NCBI GenBank assembly: GCA_023430625.1
Contig: JAEZAA010000207.1
Coordinates: 1 to 9,221 of the forward strand
Reading direction: 5' to 3'
DNA from: Pseudomonadota bacterium
Lineage (GTDB): Bacteria > Pseudomonadota > Gammaproteobacteria > Pseudomonadales > Oleiphilaceae
Length of the DNA: 9,221 nt
Each line of letters begins with the position of its first letter. Position 1 is the stretch's first letter. Both the position numbers and the translations under genes were made by a program. Positions 1 to 6,290 of this stretch are shown piece by piece. The notes beneath the pieces are model-generated. The model searched no databases and was not told where the DNA came from. It worked only from the letters and a program-made list of their open reading frames with translations.

Positions 1-981
1 AAAGTGTTGTTCCGGGCCATAGTAGCCGTGGCGTTCGCTGTATTCCAGCAAGCCTGTGCGAAGTGCTTGTTGAGCGGCCTGTTGCAGGTTGCTTTCCAGG
101 GTCAGATAGACCCGATACCCGTCTTCATAGGCTCCTTCACCAAACCGTTGAACCAGTTCCTGGCGAGCCATCTCCGCAATATAGGGAGCCTCCAGTCCCG
201 GGTTGGGACCGTGATAACGCGCAACGGAAGGTTGGGCGACGGCCTCCTGATGCTGTGCGGGAGTAATGTATCCCAGTTCCAGCATGCGGCCGAGAATCCA
301 GTCACGCCGGCTCATTGCCCGAGGTTCATTCGCGAGCGGGTTATAGCGTGAAGGTGCCTTGGGCAGGCCCGCGATCATGGCGGATTCAGCCAGCGTGAGC
401 TGACTGATGGATTTGCCGTAATAGGTGTTTGCGGCGGCCTCGATGCCATAGGCGCGGTTGCCCAAGTAAATCTTGTTGAGGTAAAGCTCGAAGATTTCCT
501 GCTTGGATAGCTCCTGTTCAATTTGTAGAGCGAGCAGGATTTCATTGAACTTGCGGGCAAAGGTCTTTTCGTGGGACAGGAAGAAGTTTTTTGCCACTTG
601 CATGGTAATGGTGCTGCCGCCCGATTGAATGCTGCCGGTGGTCGCCAGTTGCACGGTGGCGCGCAGCAGACCTTTGAGGTCAATACCGAAGTGCTCGAAA
701 AAGCGGCTGTCCTCTGCGGCGAGAAAGGCGTTGAGAAGATTCGGGGGGACGTCTTCAATCTTGACCGGGGTGCGGCGTTTCTCGCCGAACTCGGCGATTA
801 ATTTCTCATCGGCGGAAAAGACCCGTAATGGAATCTGCAGCTTGACGTTCTTAAGTTGCTCCGCGTCTGGTAGTGACGGCGTGAGCAGGAGGTAAAAGCT
901 CGTCAGCAAAATTCCGGCGCTAAAGACGACTAGTCCGCATGTCCAGCTCAAAAACCTTAACAATCTCACAAAACGAATCAT
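1..981 (-). CDS. mrcA: Penicillin-binding protein 1A, N-terminal part (partial, runs off left edge)
   Basis: Class A penicillin-binding protein: a bifunctional inner-membrane enzyme that polymerises lipid II into glycan strands and then cross-links the peptides. The ATG at 979-981 opens a frame that stays open for 327 codons to base 1. Visible: a short basic N-terminus and one membrane helix at about residues 12-34, then the glycosyltransferase family 51 domain from about 50 to 225. Its catalytic Glu is E90 in the EDSRFFEH motif (90-97). The second motif GGSTITMQVAKN is at 121-132 and ELYLNKIYLG at 165-174. After about residue 285 the linker toward the OB and transpeptidase domains begins (DGYRVYLTLES). 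The SxxK penicillin-binding domain lies beyond the window; family members are about 800-850 residues, so roughly 40% is present. A Shine-Dalgarno AGGA (complement of 987-990) sits 5 bases before the ATG. The gene is divergent from pilM, as in Pseudomonas (ponA) and E. coli (mrcA). Confidence 0.96.
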   Translation of the reverse strand, partial: MIRFVRLLRFLSWTCGLVVFSAGILLTSFYLLLTPSLPDAEQLKNVKLQIPLRVFSADEKLIAEFGEKRRTPVKIEDVPPNLLNAFLAAEDSRFFEHFGIDLKGLLRATVQLATTGSIQSGGSTITMQVAKNFFLSHEKTFARKFNEILLALQIEQELSKQEIFELYLNKIYLGNRAYGIEAAANTYYGKSISQLTLAESAMIAGLPKAPSRYNPLANEPRAMSRRDWILGRMLELGYITPAQHQEAVAQPSVARYHGPNPGLEAPYIAEMARQELVQRFGEGAYEDGYRVYLTLESNLQQAAQQALRTGLLEYSERHGYYGPEQHF

Positions 982-1030
982 GGGTTTCCTGACATCTTCA
1001 AAATCTGCGTCTATTATCTAAGTAATTGCT

Positions 1031-1060
1031 TTAGCACCAGCTAGAGCAGGCCATTATAAG
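1031..1060 (+). promoter_or_regulatory. Candidate pilM operon promoter
   Basis: TTAGCA (1031-1036, 4 of 6 matches to the -35 consensus) is separated by 18 bases from TATAAG (1055-1060, 5 of 6 matches to the -10 consensus). Transcription would begin near 1067, leaving a leader of about 100 bases that contains the palindrome at 1089-1100. Another TATA-like string, TATAAC at 1137-1142, lies closer to pilM but has no recognisable -35 at 15-18 bases. The core overlaps the candidate mrcA -10 on the other strand. Confidence 0.3.
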
Positions 1061-1080
1061 CCCTTTTTCATGCTTGTATT
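1053..1080 (-). promoter_or_regulatory. Candidate mrcA promoter
   Basis: The complement of 1053-1058 reads TATAAT, a perfect sigma-70 -10 box, on the strand that transcribes mrcA. With a 16-base spacer the complement of 1075-1080 reads AATACA, which matches only the last three bases of the TTGACA -35 consensus. Transcription would start near 1046, giving a 5' leader of about 65 bases. The -10 box is seen directly; its use as the mrcA promoter is inferred from position. Confidence 0.4.
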
Positions 1081-1103
1081 AGCAAAGCGCAACGCGTTGC
1101 TAA
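1079..1103. promoter_or_regulatory. Palindrome / inverted repeat, possible operator
   Basis: GCAACGCGTTGC at 1089-1100 is a perfect 12-bp palindrome. Its right half is also the right arm of a second inverted repeat, TTAGCAA (1079-1085) with TTGCTAA (1097-1103), spaced by 11 bases. There is no T-run on either side, so it does not look like a terminator. It lies beside the candidate mrcA -35 and within the predicted pilM leader, where a DNA-binding dimer could affect both. No known regulator's consensus was recognised. Confidence 0.35.
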
Positions 1104-1167
1104 GCTCCCTGTAAAAGTAGCACGCAATCGGTCTTCTATAACTGTGTAACGCAGATAGGGTTTCGCC

Positions 1168-2232
1168 GTGTTAGGACTGTTTGGAAAAAAAGCGAACGCA
1201 TTGCTCGGAATCGATATCAGCTCGACCTCTGTCAAGTTGATCGAGCTCAGCAGAAATAACGGTCGCTATCGAGTCGAAAGCTATGCGGTTGAGCCGCTGC
1301 CGCCGAACTCGGTGGTGGAAAAGAATATTAACGATGCGGAGGCGGTTGGCGATGCGGTAAAACGCGTAGTCGCCAAATCCCGCACCAATGTGCGGACTGC
1401 GGCGGTGGCGGTGGCAGGCTCTGCCGTCATTACCAAGACGATCCACATGCCGGATGGATTGCGGGAACGCGATCTTGAAAGCCAGATCCTGGTCGAGGCG
1501 GATCAATACATCCCTTATCCTCTCGATGAGGTTTCGATTGATTTTGAGGTAGTGGGCCCATCGGAACAGAGTCCCGGGCAGGTCGAGGTTTTGCTGGCTG
1601 CATGCCGCAAGGAAAACGTCGAAATGCGCGAGGACGTTCTGGAAATCGCGGGCCTGCGTGCCAAGGTGATCGATGTTGAGGCCTATGCCATGGAGCGGGC
1701 ATTCGAGTTGGTGGCCACGCAACTGACCGATCTCGGCGATGAGCCTGTCATTGCAGTGGTGGATGTAGGTGCGACCATGACGACGCTGAGCGTGCTGGCG
1801 GAAGGCAAGACCATCTACACCCGTGAGCAATTGTTCGGTGGTAAGCAATTGACCGACGAGATTCAGCGCCGCTATGGCCTTTCCCAGGAAGAAGCGGGGA
1901 TGGCAAAGAAGCAGGGCGGTCTGCCGGACGATTACGAGCTCGAGGTGCTGCAACCGTTTAAAGAGGCAGTAGTTCAGCAGGTGAGTCGATCGCTTCAGTT
2001 TTTCTTCTCGTCCAGCCACTACAACGAGGTCGACTGTGTCGTCCTGGCCGGTGGCACGGCGTCGATCCCAGGTATTTCGGAGATGGTACAGGAGCGAACC
2101 GGTACGCCGACGCTGGTTGCCAATCCCTTCGCCGACATGGCGATTGCCTCCCGGGTCAATGCGTCCGCACTCAGTAACGACGCGCCTTCCATGATGATTG
2201 CCTGCGGTTTGGCAATGAGGAGTTTCGACTAA
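1168..2232 (+). CDS. pilM: Type IV pilus assembly protein PilM (actin-like ATPase)
   Basis: PilM is a cytoplasmic actin-like nucleotide-binding protein that docks on the N-terminal tail of PilN and links the inner-membrane alignment complex to the pilus motor. The 354-residue product has the usual family length. The actin-fold nucleotide motifs are visible: phosphate 1 GIDISSTSVK (14-23), phosphate 2 VVDVGATMT (197-205) and the adenosine-site motif VLAGGTAS (292-299). There is no signal peptide or membrane helix. The GTG start is supported by an in-frame TAG at 1156-1158 only four codons upstream, by AGGG at 1157-1160 seven bases before it, and by the family-typical N-terminus MLGLFGKK. It is the first gene of the pil operon. 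Its TAA stop shares one base with the pilN ATG (TAATG at 2230-2234), which suggests translational coupling. Confidence 0.97.
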   Translation: MLGLFGKKANALLGIDISSTSVKLIELSRNNGRYRVESYAVEPLPPNSVVEKNINDAEAVGDAVKRVVAKSRTNVRTAAVAVAGSAVITKTIHMPDGLRERDLESQILVEADQYIPYPLDEVSIDFEVVGPSEQSPGQVEVLLAACRKENVEMREDVLEIAGLRAKVIDVEAYAMERAFELVATQLTDLGDEPVIAVVDVGATMTTLSVLAEGKTIYTREQLFGGKQLTDEIQRRYGLSQEEAGMAKKQGGLPDDYELEVLQPFKEAVVQQVSRSLQFFFSSSHYNEVDCVVLAGGTASIPGISEMVQERTGTPTLVANPFADMAIASRVNASALSNDAPSMMIACGLAMRSFD

Positions 2233-2801
2233 TGGCCCGCATTAACTTAAGGCCATGGCGCGAAGAGCGCCGGGCGGAACGGCAGAAGCAATTTTTGACG
2301 GTTATTGGCGGCGTCGTGGTTCTGTCGGCAGGACTTGGCTTCCTGTGGCATGAACACCAAGTCGGCGAGATCGAGCAGCAGCATGCGCGGAACAATTTCC
2401 TAAAATCGGAAATGGCGCAGTTGGACAAGCAGATTGTTGAGATTCGTGAGCTGAAGAAGCGTCGAGACGAACTGCTGGATCGGATGCGGGTGATTCAGGA
2501 TCTGCAGGGGAAGCGGCCGGTTATTGTGCGTGTATTCGATGAGATGGTGCGTACGCTTCCGGATGGCGTGTATTACGAAAAGATGGGTAAGACCGCCGAT
2601 ACAGTGAGGATCACGGGAGTTGCTGAGGCCAATAGCCGCATCTCATCTCTGATGCGAAATCTGGAAGCCTCCAGTTGGTTTTCAGGGCCGAACTTGACCT
2701 CGGTGAAAGCTATTAATGCGGATTCCGGCGAGAGCCGGTTTGAGCTTTCGGTGAAGCAGGTTACTCCAGACAGTTCCGTCAAAGAGGGAGAAAAACAGTG
2801 A
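2232..2801 (+). CDS. pilN: Type IV pilus inner-membrane protein PilN
   Basis: PilN is a bitopic inner-membrane protein that heterodimerises with PilO in the periplasm and holds PilM through its short cytoplasmic tail. The 189-residue product begins with the conserved PilM-binding tail: INLRPW at residues 4-9, in a strongly basic stretch ending near residue 19. A membrane helix follows at about 20-40, then a charged coiled coil at about 45-90 rich in Glu, Lys and Arg. A ferredoxin-like periplasmic domain fills about 95-175, and the C-terminus is polar. The family motif is more often written INLLPW; here residue 7 is Arg. The ATG overlaps the pilM stop by one base, and the TGA stop overlaps the pilO GTG (GTGA at 2798-2801). 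Confidence 0.96.
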   Translation: MARINLRPWREERRAERQKQFLTVIGGVVVLSAGLGFLWHEHQVGEIEQQHARNNFLKSEMAQLDKQIVEIRELKKRRDELLDRMRVIQDLQGKRPVIVRVFDEMVRTLPDGVYYEKMGKTADTVRITGVAEANSRISSLMRNLEASSWFSGPNLTSVKAINADSGESRFELSVKQVTPDSSVKEGEKQ

Positions 2802-3412
2802 GTCTCTCTAGCAGTTTGGCAAGTTTACAGGATTTTGACGTAAACGATTTAGACATTAACAGCGCTGGTGAATGGCCGGTCCCGATCCAGGTGCTTGCGT
2901 GCTTGATTGTGGCCGCATTGGTGATTGGTGGAGTGTACTGGTTTGATATCGCCGACCGTAAGCTGGAGCTTGAGAGTGTTCGTGCGCAGGAGGCTAACCT
3001 CAAACAACAGTTCGAAAGCAAGGCATTCCAGGTCGCTAATCTTGCTGCATATAAGCTGCAGATGCAGGAAATGGAAGAATCTTTTGGCGTGTTGCTGAAG
3101 CAACTGCCGACAGATACAGAGGTTCCAGGGCTGTTGGAAGACGTATCGGCAACAGGTTCGGGAAGCGGACTGGATATTCAGTCCATCGCCTTAAAACCAG
3201 AAGTGTCAAAGGAGTTTTACGTCGAGTTGCCGCTGGAGATCAAGATGCGCGGGGGTTATCACGACTTGGCGGCATTTGTCAGTGGTGTGGCGGGGTTGCC
3301 GCGTATTGTCACCTTGCATGATTTCACCATTGGGGCAACCAAAGATAGTAGCTTGCTTGATATGACAATCATCGCCAAGACCTATCGCTATAGTGGGCAT
3401 GGGGGCAAATGA
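2798..3412 (+). CDS. pilO: Type IV pilus inner-membrane protein PilO
   Basis: PilO is the partner of PilN: a bitopic protein whose periplasmic coiled coil and ferredoxin-like domain form the PilN/PilO dimer that binds PilP and sets the spacing of the alignment complex. The 204-residue product has a cytoplasmic tail of about 28 residues, a membrane helix at about 30-49, a coiled coil at about 53-100 and a C-terminal alpha/beta domain at about 105-197. The C-terminal segment includes the typical RGGYHDLAAFVSGVAGLPRI (151-170), seen in PilO and in GspM-like proteins. GTG is taken as the start because GGGAG at 2786-2790 lies seven bases upstream and because it overlaps the pilN stop by four bases. 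The stop overlaps the first pilP ATG (ATGA at 3409-3412). Confidence 0.96.
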   Translation: MSLSSSLASLQDFDVNDLDINSAGEWPVPIQVLACLIVAALVIGGVYWFDIADRKLELESVRAQEANLKQQFESKAFQVANLAAYKLQMQEMEESFGVLLKQLPTDTEVPGLLEDVSATGSGSGLDIQSIALKPEVSKEFYVELPLEIKMRGGYHDLAAFVSGVAGLPRIVTLHDFTIGATKDSSLLDMTIIAKTYRYSGHGGK

Positions 3413-3414
3413 TG
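3401..3414 (+). promoter_or_regulatory. pilP ribosome-binding region with tandem ATG codons
   Basis: GGGGG at 3401-3405 is the only purine-rich tract before pilP. It lies 3 bases before the first ATG (3409) and 6 bases before the second (3412). The spacing favours 3412, which would shorten PilP by one residue and change the stop/start overlap with pilO from ATGA to TGATG. Confidence 0.45.
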
Positions 3415-3957
3415 TCGGCACCTAGAAAGATTTTGCTGATTGCAGGCGTTTGTCTGGGGCTTACGGCTTGCGGCCAGGGCTCTTCGTTCGAAGACCTGAA
3501 CGCGTTCGTCGAGGAAATTCGCGCCCGCCCTAAGGGTAAGATCGAGCCATTGCCAGAATTTAAGACCTATCAGGCTTTTACCTATAGCGCAGCGAATCGG
3601 CGGTCTCCCTTTGATGCGCCTCAGGACGTGAAGGCTGCCGCCATTGCTGAGCCGGAAGACGCTAACGTCAAGCCGGATCTGGATCGGCCAAAGGAGTTGC
3701 TTGAAAACTTCGCGGTGACGGATCTTCGCATGGTGGGCACATTGAAGCGGGCTGAGAATGCGACGCTGTGGGCATTGGTTAACGATAACGCTGGTGGCGT
3801 ACATCGAGTACGCGCTGGGCAGTATATGGGTAAAAACCACGGAAGGGTGGTTGCCATAAAAGAAGGGCAGATCGATCTGGTTGAGATCGTTCCGAATGGG
3901 CGCGGCGGTTGGGTTGAACGGCCGCGTTCATTGGCCCTGGAAGAGCAGAAACTCTGA
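3409..3957 (+). CDS. pilP: Type IV pilus lipoprotein PilP
   Basis: PilP is a periplasmic lipoprotein that joins the PilN/PilO complex to the N-domains of the PilQ secretin. The 182-residue product has a lipoprotein signal peptide: basic residues at 6-7, a hydrophobic stretch at 8-19, and a lipobox LTAC with the acylated cysteine at C21. Residue +2 is Gly, not the Asp that holds lipoproteins in the inner membrane. A disordered linker of about 40-100 carries the family motif RSPFD (65-69). The C-terminal beta-sandwich domain at about 100-175 contains YMGKNHGRV (139-147), the best-conserved part of the family. The start could be the second ATG at 3412, which fits the GGGGG tract better. The stop is 13 bases before the first likely pilQ ATG. 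Confidence 0.95.
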   Translation: MMSAPRKILLIAGVCLGLTACGQGSSFEDLNAFVEEIRARPKGKIEPLPEFKTYQAFTYSAANRRSPFDAPQDVKAAAIAEPEDANVKPDLDRPKELLENFAVTDLRMVGTLKRAENATLWALVNDNAGGVHRVRAGQYMGKNHGRVVAIKEGQIDLVEIVPNGRGGWVERPRSLALEEQKL

Positions 3958-3961
3958 GTTC

Positions 3962-3976
3962 AGGGTGGGTATGATG
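3962..3976 (+). promoter_or_regulatory. pilQ ribosome-binding site with tandem ATG codons
   Basis: AGGG at 3962-3965 lies 5 bases before the ATG at 3971 and 8 bases before the next ATG at 3974; both are acceptable. It supports a pilQ start here rather than at the in-frame ATG at 3881 inside pilP, which would overlap pilP by 77 bases. Confidence 0.6.
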
Positions 3977-6133
3977 AAGATCAAGAGCTGTCTTTCGCAA
4001 CGTATTGGGGTAAGGCCTGTGGCGCAATTTTGGGTAAAAGCTTCCCGTATAGTAATTGTGGGTCTTGGGCTTGGTGTGGCTCAAGTGTATGCGGATCAGG
4101 CAAGGCTGACGGACATCGGTTTCTCGGCGCTGCCCGGAGATCGGGCGGAGGTCAGATTGACGTTTGACGATACGCCGCCCGAGCCAAAAGGCTACACCAT
4201 TGAGCAGCCGGCCCGGATCGCGCTGGATCTGCCGGGTGTCACAAGTGCCTTGGCCTCCAAGCATCATCAGTTGGGACAGGGTAATGCCCATAGCGTTACG
4301 GTGATCGATGCTGGGGACCGAACCCGTCTGGTGGTCAATTTGCAAAAATTGGTTCCTTATCAGACGCGTGTTGAAGGCAACAATTTGATCCTTGCGGTCG
4401 GCAAGCAAAGTGATGCTGCTTCCACGGTATCAGCTTCTGCTGAAGATAGTCATACGGTTTGGGCTGCAGCAGATAACTCTGCTCCTAGCACTAAGGCTAA
4501 GGGAGCCGGCAAGCCGACGGTAAGAGATGTGGATTTTCGTCGTGGCGAAAAAGGCGAGGGGCGCGTGATCATTGGCTTGTCCTCCGCCAATGTCGGGGTT
4601 GATATGTCGGAGGAAGGTGGCCGGATCCGGCTGCAGTTCGAAGATGTTGTTCTGCCCCAGGAGCTGCAGCGTCGTCTGGATGTAACGGATTTTGCAACAC
4701 CTGTGCGTAATATCGACATTTTTACTGAGGCAGGCAACACCGTTGTGATGGTGAAGCCAGAGGGTGATTTTGATTACTTGGCCTATCAGGCTGATAACCA
4801 ATTTACGCTTAGCGTGGAATCTCTTTCCAAAGAGGATGTTGAAAAGCGCAAACAGGAAAAGTTTCCGTTTAGTGGCGAAAAGTTGTCCCTCAATTTCCAG
4901 GATATTGAGGTCCGCTCGGTTCTGCAGTTGATTGCTGACTTTACGGGCCTGAACCTGGTCGCCAGTGATACGGTTGGTGGCAAGATTACATTACGACTCC
5001 AGAATGTGCCCTGGGACCAGGCTCTCGAGCTGATCTTGAAGACAAAAGGGCTTGATAAGCGCACCGTGGGTAACGTGATGCTAATTGCGCCTGCAGCGGA
5101 AATTGCTGCGCGTGAGAAACTTGAGCTGGAATCCAATAAACAGATTGCTGAGCTGGCACCGATTCGCCTGGAGATGATTCAAATCAACTATGCCAAGGCT
5201 CAGGATATTGTTGAGTTGCTGCGTGCGGATAAAGATTTAATCTCTGAACGAGGCTTTATCTCCTCCGACTTGCGCACGAATACGATTAGTATCCGTGAAA
5301 CGGCCGATAAGATCGAACAGGTACGCCGCCTGATTACAACCTGGGACATTCCTGTGCGTCAGGTTTTGATCGAGGCACGTATTGTGCGGGCGTCGACCAA
5401 TGTCGGTAGGGATATCGGCGTGCAATGGGGTGGCGGCTATTTTAATCGTGACGGCCGTAATTTGATTCGCGCTGGTGGTTCTCAGAACACGCTTGGAGAA
5501 CTTACGGACGTTGCCGCCGGTCGGTCTAACTCTGTCAGTTTCCCTGATGCGCTGGTGGTGGATTTGGGTGTCTCTAAGGCAAACACCACATCCTTCGCGC
5601 TGGGGTTCGCCCGTGACGATCTGCTGATTGACCTGGAGCTGTCCGCTCTGGAAAGTGATGGTCGTGGCGAAATCGTGGCTCAGCCCAAGGTTGTCACTGC
5701 AGATCGCCAGACCGCCAGCATCAAGTCTGGTGAGGAAATCCCTTATCAGGAAGCTTCATCCAGTGGTGCAACGTCCGTGTCCTTCAAAGAGGCGGTGTTG
5801 TCGCTAGAGGTGACTCCGCAGATTACGCCTGATGACAAAATCATCATGGACCTTAAAGTTAGTCAGGACTCGCGCGGTGAAGTCACGGCTGGGATTCCGA
5901 GCATTGCTACCAATGAAGTTGTCACGCAGGTGTTGGTGGGTAACGGCGAAACGGTGGTCCTGGGTGGTATCTATCAGTCGGAGGTTGTGAACACGGTGGT
6001 GAAAACCCCGTTCCTGGGCGACATCCCCTACCTGGGAGCTCTGTTCCGTCGTAGCGAAACGTCTGACGAGCGCTCAGAGCTGCTGATCTTCATCACGCCC
6101 AAACTTCTTAAGGACGGGCTGGTGACACAGTAA
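3971..6133 (+). CDS. pilQ: Type IV pilus secretin PilQ
   Basis: PilQ forms the multimeric outer-membrane pore through which the pilus passes. From the ATG at 3971 it has 720 residues, the usual length. Order: a signal peptide with a long basic n-region, a hydrophobic core at about 27-38 and probable cleavage after VYA (39-41); AMIN domain 1 at about 43-144; a Ser/Ala-rich linker at about 145-180; AMIN domain 2 at about 181-285; secretin N0/STN domain at about 300-375; N1 domain at about 395-460; secretin core at about 465-712. The core carries the signature TPFLGDIPYLGALFRR (679-694) and the C-terminal LLIFITPKLL (704-713). AMIN domains bind peptidoglycan, which fits pilus passage through the cell wall. 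An ATG at 3881 is in frame but lies inside pilP and would bury the signal peptide. A GTG at 4019 would give a shorter, more classic signal peptide. It is the last gene of the operon, followed by a hairpin. Confidence 0.97.
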   Translation: MMKIKSCLSQRIGVRPVAQFWVKASRIVIVGLGLGVAQVYADQARLTDIGFSALPGDRAEVRLTFDDTPPEPKGYTIEQPARIALDLPGVTSALASKHHQLGQGNAHSVTVIDAGDRTRLVVNLQKLVPYQTRVEGNNLILAVGKQSDAASTVSASAEDSHTVWAAADNSAPSTKAKGAGKPTVRDVDFRRGEKGEGRVIIGLSSANVGVDMSEEGGRIRLQFEDVVLPQELQRRLDVTDFATPVRNIDIFTEAGNTVVMVKPEGDFDYLAYQADNQFTLSVESLSKEDVEKRKQEKFPFSGEKLSLNFQDIEVRSVLQLIADFTGLNLVASDTVGGKITLRLQNVPWDQALELILKTKGLDKRTVGNVMLIAPAAEIAAREKLELESNKQIAELAPIRLEMIQINYAKAQDIVELLRADKDLISERGFISSDLRTNTISIRETADKIEQVRRLITTWDIPVRQVLIEARIVRASTNVGRDIGVQWGGGYFNRDGRNLIRAGGSQNTLGELTDVAAGRSNSVSFPDALVVDLGVSKANTTSFALGFARDDLLIDLELSALESDGRGEIVAQPKVVTADRQTASIKSGEEIPYQEASSSGATSVSFKEAVLSLEVTPQITPDDKIIMDLKVSQDSRGEVTAGIPSIATNEVVTQVLVGNGETVVLGGIYQSEVVNTVVKTPFLGDIPYLGALFRRSETSDERSELLIFITPKLLKDGLVTQ

Positions 6134-6138
6134 TAGCG

Positions 6139-6153
6139 AGTACTGCAAGTACT
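6139..6153. repeat. AGTACT pair separated by 3 bases
   Basis: AGTACT occurs at 6139-6144 and 6148-6153 with GCA between. Each copy is itself a palindrome, so the pair is both a direct and an inverted repeat. It starts six bases after the pilQ stop and just before the terminator hairpin. It could fold into a weak hairpin with a three-base loop; no function can be assigned. Confidence 0.5.
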
Positions 6154-6162
6154 AGAAGAAAC

Positions 6163-6194
6163 ACGAAGCCACCCTAGCGGTGGCTTCGTCGTTT
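6163..6194 (+). terminator. Hairpin terminator after pilQ
   Basis: ACGAAGCCACC (6163-6173) pairs perfectly with GGTGGCTTCGT (6179-6189): an 11-bp stem with no mismatch and a five-base loop CTAGC. The downstream tract is CGTTT rather than a long T-run, so it is a strong hairpin with a weak U-tract. It may be an intrinsic terminator of limited efficiency or an mRNA 3'-end stabiliser. It lies 29 bases after the pilQ stop and separates the pil operon from aroK. Confidence 0.65.
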
Positions 6195-6258
6195 CCCGCA
6201 GGCGGCTTTTGTTTGATCCGCGTGCTATGGCATCGCAAGGCGCTATGCTATCCTTCAC

Positions 6259-6290
6259 CGCCGTTACTATCACCGGAACGGCGAGTCATG
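6259..6290 (+). promoter_or_regulatory. Hairpin over the aroK ribosome-binding region
   Basis: CGCCGTT (6259-6265) and AACGGCG (6277-6283) form a perfect 7-bp inverted repeat around an 11-base loop. It ends four bases before the aroK ATG (6288-6290). The only Shine-Dalgarno-like string, GGAA at 6275-6278, overlaps the loop and the start of the right arm. If it forms in the mRNA it would partly hide the ribosome-binding site. No clear sigma-70 promoter was seen between the terminator and aroK. Confidence 0.4.

Noticed and set aside
4..895. Plus-strand open frames opposite mrcA (4-351, 571-801, 629-895)
   Set aside because: The minus strand encodes a continuous PBP1A glycosyltransferase domain with its catalytic motifs over the whole stretch; the plus-strand frames have no recognisable domain.
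1171..2019. Long antisense open frame of 282 codons across most of pilM
   Set aside because: Its translation is rich in His, Arg, Gln and Ile with no domain pattern, it has no ribosome-binding site, and it lies wholly opposite the well-conserved pilM gene. It is a codon-usage shadow.
3881..3970. N-terminal extension of PilQ from ATG 3881
   Set aside because: It would overlap the pilP coding region, place 30 residues before the signal peptide and ignore the AGGG ribosome-binding site at 3962-3965.
3779..4408. Antisense open frame of 209 codons across the pilP/pilQ junction
   Set aside because: It is opposite two confidently identified genes, its composition is typical of a shadow frame, and no start signal was seen.
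6213..6249. Possible aroK promoter (TTGATC at 6213-6218, TATGCT at 6244-6249)
   Set aside because: The spacing between the two is 25 bases, too long for a sigma-70 promoter, and neither box has a good partner at 16-18 bases.
6180..6287. N-terminal extension of AroK from GTG 6180
   Set aside because: The GTG lies in the right arm of the terminator hairpin, the extra 36 residues are not a family feature, and the ATG at 6288 gives the standard AroK length and N-terminus.
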